Shown here piece by piece: positions 1 to 4,714 of a stretch of 5,977 nt of DNA. The notes under the pieces are model-generated. The model saw nothing but the letters and a program-made list of their open reading frames with translations. It did not search any database and was not told the DNA's origin. Made by a program: the position numbers and the translations under genes. Source of the DNA: Candidatus Eiseniibacteriota bacterium (GTDB lineage: Bacteria > Eisenbacteria > RBG-16-71-46); the NCBI GenBank assembly GCA_005893365.1, contig VBPB01000203.1, positions 1 to 5,977 on the forward strand, written 5' to 3'. Within the stretch, counting starts at the first letter, position 1, and the number at the start of each line of letters is the position of its first letter.

Positions 1-541
1 CCTGGACCACACCACCACCGCCCCGCTGCCGCTGCGCGTCGAGGCCGGCATCGGGACCGTGGCGCCGGCACCCCCGCCGGTGGCCGGCGGCCTGCCGGCG
101 CGCGGCGGCCCGCTGCCCTTGCGCGCCGACCTGGAGCCGCACCGCACGGCGGGGGCGTGGAGCGGCCGGATGGTGGGCGTGGTCGCCGCCTGCGTGCTGC
201 TCCTCCATGGTGCGCTCTGGGGCGCAGGGCGCTTCGCGCCGCTCGGGCGTCCCGGACCCGGTGGCGCCGCAGCGCCGCGCGGCGCCCGCGGGGCGCTCGC
301 CGACCTGCAGCGCATCGGCCGCGACGGCATGAGCAAGGAGAAGGCGGCCGGCGTGATCGAGAAGGCCATCCACGGTGTGTTCGGCACGCTGGAGGGGGAC
401 GAGAGCGAGCGGGCGCAGGCGGTGCGCGCCCTGCTCGACGACGTGCACGCGGTGCGCTACGCGCCGCAGCTCGGCGACTACTCCGAGCGGCTGCGCGAGC
501 TGGCGGCGCGCGCCGGCGAGGTGGTGCGGAGGTGGGCGTGA
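1..541 (+). CDS. batD: BatD-like protein, C-terminal part (5' end outside window)
   Basis: The reading frame is open from base 2 to the TGA at 539-541 and gives 179 residues. BatD is a membrane protein of the Bat (Bacteroides aerotolerance) system, with a periplasmic beta-rich region anchored by a C-terminal helix. The first residues (APLPLRVEAG) look like the last strand of such a periplasmic domain, where family members carry similar PL-L-V strands. A Pro/Gly/Ala-rich linker follows, then one membrane helix at about 170-232 (MVGVVAACVLLLHGALWGAG). The tail is a charged, helical, presumably cytoplasmic domain of about 100 residues containing IGRDGMSKEKAA and YAPQLGDYSERLRELAARA. The GTG at 59 is an internal codon and not a start, because the frame is open upstream of it. 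The gene overlaps batE by four bases, which strongly supports the assignment. Without the N-terminal BatD repeats, the name rests on the tail architecture and the BatE neighbour. Confidence 0.75.
   Translation, partial: LDHTTTAPLPLRVEAGIGTVAPAPPPVAGGLPARGGPLPLRADLEPHRTAGAWSGRMVGVVAACVLLLHGALWGAGRFAPLGRPGPGGAAAPRGARGALADLQRIGRDGMSKEKAAGVIEKAIHGVFGTLEGDESERAQAVRALLDDVHAVRYAPQLGDYSERLRELAARAGEVVRRWA
528..532 (+). promoter_or_regulatory. Ribosome binding site of batE
   Basis: GGAGG lies five bases upstream of the GTG at 538, inside the last codons of batD. This near-consensus Shine-Dalgarno sequence decides the start in favour of GTG 538 over the in-frame ATG at 574, whose upstream purines (GGGGAA) sit too far away. 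Confidence 0.8.
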
Positions 542-1332
542 GCGCGACGCTCGTGGGGAATGCGCGCCGGGCGATGACGGTGGCCATGATCGGCGCGTGC
601 GTCGGGCTGGCCGCTGCGGCCCGTCCCGCGGCGGCGGCCGCCACGTCCGCCGCGCAGGAGCGCTTCCGCGACGCGGGCGAGCTGGCGCGCCGCGGCGACT
701 TCCCGCGGGCCATCGCCCTCTACGAGAGCCTGGCCGTCGCGGGGAACGAGACCGCCTCGCTGGACTGGAACCGCGCCCAGGCGGCCTATGCCCGCGGCGC
801 CATGGGCGAAGCGCTCTGGGCGCTGCTGCGGGCGCGCGAGCTGGACCCGTCCGACCGCGCGGTCGCGCGCGACATCGAGCGGCTGCGCGAGGGCGCCAAC
901 CTGGACCGCGCCGAGATCGCGCCCGACCCGCTGGCCGCGGTGGCGCGCGCCGCGCGGCGCTTCCGGCTCGACCTGATCGCCGTGCTGCTGTTGGTGGTCT
1001 CGCTCGGCGCCCATGCCGGGCTCAAGCTCCGGCGCGGGGCGCGCGGGTTGATCCCCATCGCCTGGACGGCGCTGGCCCTGGGCCTGGGCGTCGCGGCGGT
1101 CCCGATCGCCGGCGCGTTCGCCCACCCGACCGGGACGGTGGTGCGGCGCGGGGCCCCCTTGCTCGACGCGGCCTCGCCGACCGCCGAGGCGACCGGGACG
1201 CTGCGCGAGGGCGAGGTGCTGCCGATCCTCGAGGCCAGCGGGCCCTACGTGCGGGTCGAAGATTCCTCGGGCGCGCGCGGCTGGGCGCTGGCGACCGACG
1301 TGCGCCCGCTCACGGGCCCGCCCCAGCGCTGA
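538..1332 (+). CDS. batE: BatE-like protein: TPR repeats, two membrane helices, SH3-like domain
   Basis: BatE is the tetratricopeptide component of the Bat system and is thought to act with BatD and the VWA proteins BatA/BatB at the cytoplasmic membrane; its biochemical role is not settled. The 264-residue product has an N-terminal hydrophobic signal-like segment at about residues 13-35 ending in an Ala run. TPR-like helices follow at about 41-108, with the typical pattern RRGDFPRAIALYESL, then LDWNRAQAAYARGAMGEAL, then RARELDPSD. Two membrane helices lie at about 144-162 and 170-193. A bacterial SH3-like domain spans about 197-256 (TGTVVRRGAPLLDAAS, LREGEVLPILE, YVRVED, GWALATDVRPL). This order (signal, TPR, helix pair, SH3) is the usual BatE design. 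The start is GTG 538, with a strong ribosome binding site and a GTGA overlap with the batD stop, so translation is probably coupled. No frameshift or missing part is visible. It is the last gene of the operon in this direction. Confidence 0.85.
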   Translation: MSATLVGNARRAMTVAMIGACVGLAAAARPAAAAATSAAQERFRDAGELARRGDFPRAIALYESLAVAGNETASLDWNRAQAAYARGAMGEALWALLRARELDPSDRAVARDIERLREGANLDRAEIAPDPLAAVARAARRFRLDLIAVLLLVVSLGAHAGLKLRRGARGLIPIAWTALALGLGVAAVPIAGAFAHPTGTVVRRGAPLLDAASPTAEATGTLREGEVLPILEASGPYVRVEDSSGARGWALATDVRPLTGPPQR

Positions 1333-1346
1333 GCCTGTCTCTGCCT

Positions 1347-1396
1347 GCGACGCCGGAGCCCCGCCGTGGTCCCGCTCACGTGACCCGCCGCGTCGC
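1347..1396. terminator. Weak inverted repeat in the convergent gap, possible terminator
   Basis: The 64-bp gap between the convergent batE and synthase-like genes contains GCGACGC (1347-1353) and its exact reverse complement GCGTCGC (1390-1396), enclosing about 36 bases. Inside is a smaller pair, GGTC (1368-1371) and GACC (1382-1385). The right arm abuts the stop codon of the minus-strand gene. No T-run follows on either strand, so a classical intrinsic terminator is not shown. A repeat of this size can arise by chance at this GC content. Confidence 0.22.
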
Positions 1397-3682
1397 CTAC
1401 CAGGCGAACGCCTGGAAGACGTTCGAGTAGTCGTCGGTCCAGAGGCCGATCAGGCGGTTGAGCGTCGGCGCCTGCCATCTCGGATCGCGCGCGATGCCGC
1501 CCAAGCCGCGCGCGTCGTGGGTCATCACGGCCCAGGTCGAGGGATAGATCAACGACCGGCTGTCTCCCACGTCCGACCAGTTCGCGATCCGCAGCCGCAG
1601 TTCCATGCGCTGGTCGGCGGCGAGGCGGGCCACGACGGGGGCCAGGTAGAGGTGCCGGTTGCTCAGGTGGAACGCCAGCGCCCCGCCGGGGGCGAGCCTA
1701 AGCCGGTACTCCGCCACCGCCTCGCGGGTGAGCAGGTGGATCGGGATGGCGTCCGAGTTGAACGCGTCGAGGATGATCAGGTCGAAGCTCCCGGCCGGCG
1801 CCTGGGCCAGCGCGAGCCGCCCGTCGCCGATGACCACGCGCACGGTCCCGAGGCAGTCGCGGAGGTAGGTGAAGTAGCGCGGGTCCCGGGCCATGCGCTC
1901 CATCTCCGGGTCGATCTCGTAGAACGTCCAGTCGTCCCCCGGTCGCGCGTAGGCGGCGGCGGTGCCGGTGCCGAGGCCGATCGCGGCCACGCGGCGCGGA
2001 CCGCCCGGCAGCGGCAGCTCGCGGAACAGGTCGCCGAGCGGGCCGTTGGTCGAGTAGTAGCTCTGCGGCTCGCGCCGGTGGCCCGGGCGCAGATCCTGGG
2101 CGCCGTGGCGGGTGGTGCCGTGATAGAGGAGGTGGGCGCCGTCGGCCGCCACCACCGTGCGGACGCCGTAGAAGTTCCGCTCGGCGAGCAGCACGTCGCC
2201 GCGGCGGGCGTCCAGCAACGCGTCGCCGCCCAGGATGATGGCGGCCCCCAGGGCCAGCGCCCGCGGGCGGCCGCGCAGCTCGAGCCAGGCGAGGCCAGCG
2301 AGGCTCGACGAGAACAGCATGAGGAACACCAGCCACTGCGGCCGCAGGGCCTGGCGCAGGCTCGAGGTCTCGACCTCCTTGACCGCCAGCAGCAGCGCCG
2401 CGAACAGGCCGAATCCCCACCAGGTCCAGCGCCCCCACCCGAGCCGTGCCCCGGTCGTCCTGGGCCGCAGGGCGCAGGCCAGCACGATCATGATCGGGTA
2501 CTCGAGCACGGCGTTGAAGAGCCACGGCGCCACCAGCACGTTGAAGGCGCCCCCGAGAGCGCCGCCCACGGCGAGCCAGAGGTAGTACTCGGTCAGGTGC
2601 GCAGGGCTCGGCCGCCGGCGTGCCAGCTCGCCGTGGCAGACCAGGGCGACCACGCCGAAGGCGATCAGGTGGATGGCGAGCAGCCGGGTCGGCGATGAGC
2701 GCGTGTTCCAGACCATCAGGAAGATGAGGGTGCCGAGGACCAGGAGTTCCGCCCGCAGCAGCCCGCGCGCCGGCACGAGCCGCCGCCGGCCGAAGGCGAT
2801 GACGAACGTGAGCAGGTAGATCGCGAGCGGCAGCACCCACAGCAGCGGCACCGCGGCCACGTCGGTGGTGAGGTAGCTGGTCACCCCCAGCATCAGGCTC
2901 GAGGGGACGCACGCCAATAGCACCCAGCGCGCGCGAAGCCGGTGCGAGACCAGGTCCAGGAGCGGTGCATCGTCGGCGGGTGCCGCGGCGCTCCGGCCCG
3001 CGGTCCGGCCGAGCCCGGAGCGCAGCGCCAGCAGGGCGCAGGCCGCGATCAGCCCGAGCAGGACCCGGTACCCCCAGGACCACGCGGCGCGCTGCGCGGT
3101 CAGGGTGAGATGCGGCTCGAGCAGGAACGGGTAGCTGAGCAGGGCCCCCAGGCTGCCGAGATTGCTCGCGGCGTAGAGGATGTAGGGATCGCCGCGCCGC
3201 GGATGGTCGGTGCCGGCGAACCACGACTGGAGGAGAGGAGCGGTGCTCGAGAGGAGCAGGAACGGCGCGCCCAGGGAGACCCCGAGCAGCGCCAGGAGGG
3301 AACTCGCGGGATGCGCCGGGTCGGGATTGACCCACGCCGTCAGCACGGTGATGGGCAGGGCCGCCAGAGCGAGCGCGAGCAGCGTCACATGGAGGAGGGC
3401 GTGCCGCCGCGTTCCCAGCCAGCGCGGCGCCAAGTGGGCGTAGAGGTAGCCCGCCAGCAGCATGGTCTGGAAGAAGAGCACGCAGGTGTTCCAGACCTCG
3501 GCGCTCCCGCCGTAGAGCGGCAGCACCATCTTGGTGAACATGGGCTCGACCACGAACACCAGGGCCGCGCTGGTGAAGATGGCGGAGGCGAACGCCGCGG
3601 ACAGGAGGCCGGCGACCCGGCGGGTGGCCGCGGGCCGTGGCAGGGCGGAGACGGCGATGGGAGTCGGGGGAACTGAGGCCAT
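1397..3682 (-). CDS. Fused MFS-like membrane / spermidine-synthase-like protein
   Basis: The 761-residue protein has two halves. Residues 1 to about 490 are highly hydrophobic, with roughly a dozen helices carrying the conserved stretches of the fused MFS/spermidine synthase family: FVVEPMFTKMVLPLYGGSAE (43-62), STAPLLQSWFA (146-156), DPYILYAASNLGSLGALLSYP (165-185) and LTEYYLWLAVGGALGGAFN (363-381). Residues about 500-761 form an aminopropyltransferase/methyltransferase-type Rossmann domain. It has a nucleotide loop IGLGTGT (568-574), an acidic strand end YEIDP (588-592), GDGR (619-622), DAFNSDAIP (639-647) in place of the DSTDP-type catalytic loop of SpeE, and a C-terminal WTDDYSN (748-754). 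Genuine polyamine synthesis is not established for the family. The ATG at 3682 is chosen because the open frame upstream (to 3880) is low-complexity Arg/Pro/Ser sequence overlapping the neighbouring gene, and the family begins near this Met. No good Shine-Dalgarno is visible. It lies 67 bp downstream of a same-strand gene, so co-transcription is likely. Confidence 0.88.
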   Translation of the reverse strand: MASVPPTPIAVSALPRPAATRRVAGLLSAAFASAIFTSAALVFVVEPMFTKMVLPLYGGSAEVWNTCVLFFQTMLLAGYLYAHLAPRWLGTRRHALLHVTLLALALAALPITVLTAWVNPDPAHPASSLLALLGVSLGAPFLLLSSTAPLLQSWFAGTDHPRRGDPYILYAASNLGSLGALLSYPFLLEPHLTLTAQRAAWSWGYRVLLGLIAACALLALRSGLGRTAGRSAAAPADDAPLLDLVSHRLRARWVLLACVPSSLMLGVTSYLTTDVAAVPLLWVLPLAIYLLTFVIAFGRRRLVPARGLLRAELLVLGTLIFLMVWNTRSSPTRLLAIHLIAFGVVALVCHGELARRRPSPAHLTEYYLWLAVGGALGGAFNVLVAPWLFNAVLEYPIMIVLACALRPRTTGARLGWGRWTWWGFGLFAALLLAVKEVETSSLRQALRPQWLVFLMLFSSSLAGLAWLELRGRPRALALGAAIILGGDALLDARRGDVLLAERNFYGVRTVVAADGAHLLYHGTTRHGAQDLRPGHRREPQSYYSTNGPLGDLFRELPLPGGPRRVAAIGLGTGTAAAYARPGDDWTFYEIDPEMERMARDPRYFTYLRDCLGTVRVVIGDGRLALAQAPAGSFDLIILDAFNSDAIPIHLLTREAVAEYRLRLAPGGALAFHLSNRHLYLAPVVARLAADQRMELRLRIANWSDVGDSRSLIYPSTWAVMTHDARGLGGIARDPRWQAPTLNRLIGLWTDDYSNVFQAFAW

Positions 3683-3749
3683 CGTCAGCGATCGGGTTGG
3701 GGTCGTGGGGGGACGACGTCGTGCGGTGGGCGCCTGCGGGCGCGGGCGT

Positions 3750-4574
3750 TCAGGTCGGGGTCGGGCCTCCGCTGCGGGGCGCGCCGGACTGCGCCGGCCG
3801 CGCCAGCGTGACGGGGACGACGGTCTCGTCCTCGGCGGACATGAACAGGAGGATCGCCCGGATGAACAACCACACGCCAAGCATCTCCATGCCCTCTTCG
3901 ATGGCGGTCGCGATGCTGTAGTCGAGCGTCTTGGCCATCGTCTCGTTGGTGTGCCGGATCACGAGGTTGCCCCACGGAAACCGGAAGGTCACGACGCTGA
4001 TCTTGATGAACCACTCGGAGAACCGCTCCATGCCGACCGCCCCGCCCATGTAGACGGCGCCGGCGGCGACGAACCGCTTGGCGGTCGGCCGCTCGACCCG
4101 CAGCAGGAAGCGCGTGTACGCGATCGCGAACAGGGCGACCAAGACCAGCGCCGGCACGGTCCAGCTCTCGGTCATGATGGCGTTGAGGGTCTCGTGAAAG
4201 CCGGCGATCTCGTCCAGCGACAGCATCACGAACACGATGCCGAGGCCCTGCCAGTAGAGGGCGAGCGGGTCGCGGTCGCCGCGGCGCCGCGCGGCGACGA
4301 TGAACAGCAGGACCGAGGCGAAGAGCAGCGAGAAGCCCTGGTACCAGGTCGAGAAGTTCTCCTCCGCATCCACGTCCACGGCGGTGAAGAGCAGCTCGGA
4401 GACCGGGTGGACGGTGTAGTGATAGATGTGGACCGAGAGATGGGCCGCCAGGATGACGCCGACGATGAGGGCGAGTGAGCGCTGGAGCTTGCGGCGGGAG
4501 ATGCGGACCGCGTAGCCGGCGGGGCGGGGCGCCTCGCCCGGCGGCGCCGGCATCGCTTCCGAGGTGGAGGGCAT
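3750..4574 (-). CDS. Polytopic membrane protein of unassigned function with SLDE / HE / EE motifs
   Basis: I do not recognise a named function. The 274-residue product has about six membrane helices, near residues 33-55, 77-96, 106-122, 138-158, 168-188 and 222-246. The N-terminus is Pro/Ala-rich and presumably cytoplasmic; the C-terminal tail (about 255-274) is disordered and rich in Pro, Gly and Ser. Striking charged residues sit in or at the ends of helices: VDVDAEENFSTWYQG (66-80), LSLDEIAGFHE (118-128) and AIEEGMEMLGVWLF (224-237). I recall comparable D-E-N-x-x-TW, SLDE-x4-HE and EExxEM patterns in uncharacterised membrane proteins of actinobacteria and other GC-rich bacteria; this is from memory and unchecked. 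The ATG at 4574 has GGGAG six bases upstream. The frame stays open to 5153, but that extension is Arg/Pro/Gly-rich and antisense to the plus-strand gene, so it is excluded. It is probably first in a two-gene unit with the fused synthase. Buried acidic and His residues suggest metal or proton chemistry, which is inference only. Confidence 0.85.
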   Translation of the reverse strand: MPSTSEAMPAPPGEAPRPAGYAVRISRRKLQRSLALIVGVILAAHLSVHIYHYTVHPVSELLFTAVDVDAEENFSTWYQGFSLLFASVLLFIVAARRRGDRDPLALYWQGLGIVFVMLSLDEIAGFHETLNAIMTESWTVPALVLVALFAIAYTRFLLRVERPTAKRFVAAGAVYMGGAVGMERFSEWFIKISVVTFRFPWGNLVIRHTNETMAKTLDYSIATAIEEGMEMLGVWLFIRAILLFMSAEDETVVPVTLARPAQSGAPRSGGPTPT

Positions 4575-4580
4575 CGCAGG

Positions 4581-4585
4581 CTCCC
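4581..4585 (-). promoter_or_regulatory. Ribosome binding site of the 274-residue membrane protein gene
   Basis: Read on the minus strand, GGGAG ends six bases before the ATG at 4574. It is the only purine-rich Shine-Dalgarno-like stretch near the candidate starts. It supports ATG 4574 over the internal ATG at 4553 and over the long upstream open frame. Confidence 0.7.
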
Positions 4586-4636
4586 GCGAAGGTCCACAGC
4601 GCCGCGGCACGCTACCGCCCGCGATGACGAGCGTCC

Positions 4637-4642
4637 ATCTTA
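4637..4642 (-). promoter_or_regulatory. Candidate -10 element for the minus-strand pair
   Basis: The minus strand reads TAAGAT, which matches TATAAT at four of six positions, and it lies in the least GC-rich part of the 140-bp divergent gap. A start about seven bases downstream would leave a leader of roughly 55 bases before ATG 4574. No convincing -35 box lies 16-18 bases upstream, so this is tentative. Confidence 0.22.
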
Positions 4643-4646
4643 CCTC

Positions 4647-4658
4647 ACGTCGTGACGT
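4647..4658. promoter_or_regulatory. 12-bp palindrome in the divergent intergenic region, possible operator
   Basis: ACGTC-GT-GACGT is an inverted repeat with perfect 5-bp arms and a 2-bp spacer. It sits between the two divergent genes, immediately upstream of the candidate minus-strand -10 and about 20 bp before the candidate plus-strand -35. The position suits a dimeric regulator acting on both promoters. The repeat is short, no regulator gene is in the window, and the role is inferred. Confidence 0.28.
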
Positions 4659-4678
4659 CTCGGGCGCCGTGAGGCGGC

Positions 4679-4707
4679 TGGAGTGCTCCGACGCGGCATC
4701 GTACACT
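4679..4707 (+). promoter_or_regulatory. Candidate promoter of the GT-C-like gene, consistent with a leaderless transcript
   Basis: TACACT (4702-4707) matches the -10 consensus at four of six positions. TGGAGT (4679-4684) matches the -35 consensus at three of six, with a 17-bp spacer. A transcript starting about seven bases after the -10 box would begin at or next to the GTG at 4715, and no Shine-Dalgarno is present between them. The geometry is that of a leaderless message. The prediction rests on one weak motif pair. Confidence 0.35.
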
Positions 4708-4714
4708 CGGCGCC

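Noticed and set aside
157..537. Upstream extension of batE to 157
   Set aside because: It overlaps batD in another frame and reads as Arg/Ala/Gly low complexity. The strong ribosome binding site at 528-532 places the start at 538.
59..541. GTG at 59 as the start of a separate 160-residue gene
   Set aside because: The same frame is open to the left edge and encodes a plausible BatD strand before it, so this is the inside of a longer gene.
1517..2698. 393-residue open frame on the plus strand opposite the synthase gene
   Set aside because: It is antisense to a gene with clear family motifs. Its translation is rich in Arg, Gly, Glu and Gln, without hydrophobic or domain pattern.
1698..3335. 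545-residue open frame on the minus strand
   Set aside because: It is a shifted frame over the fused synthase gene, with Arg/Ala/Gly/Pro-rich composition and no recognisable domains. This is typical of GC-rich shadow frames.
3730..3743. GCGCC-TGCG-GGCGC hairpin just after the stop of the 274-residue protein gene
   Set aside because: The stem is only five base pairs, there is no T-run on the minus strand, and such hairpins are frequent at this GC content. Not called as a terminator.
3683..3880. 66-residue N-terminal extension of the fused synthase
   Set aside because: It would overlap the C-terminal coding region of the upstream gene and is Ser/Arg/Pro low complexity. Homologues, as I recall them, start near ATG 3682.
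3531..4478. 315-residue plus-strand open frame spanning both minus-strand genes
   Set aside because: It is antisense to two well-supported genes and has low-complexity charged composition (runs of D, E, Q, H, R) with no family resemblance.
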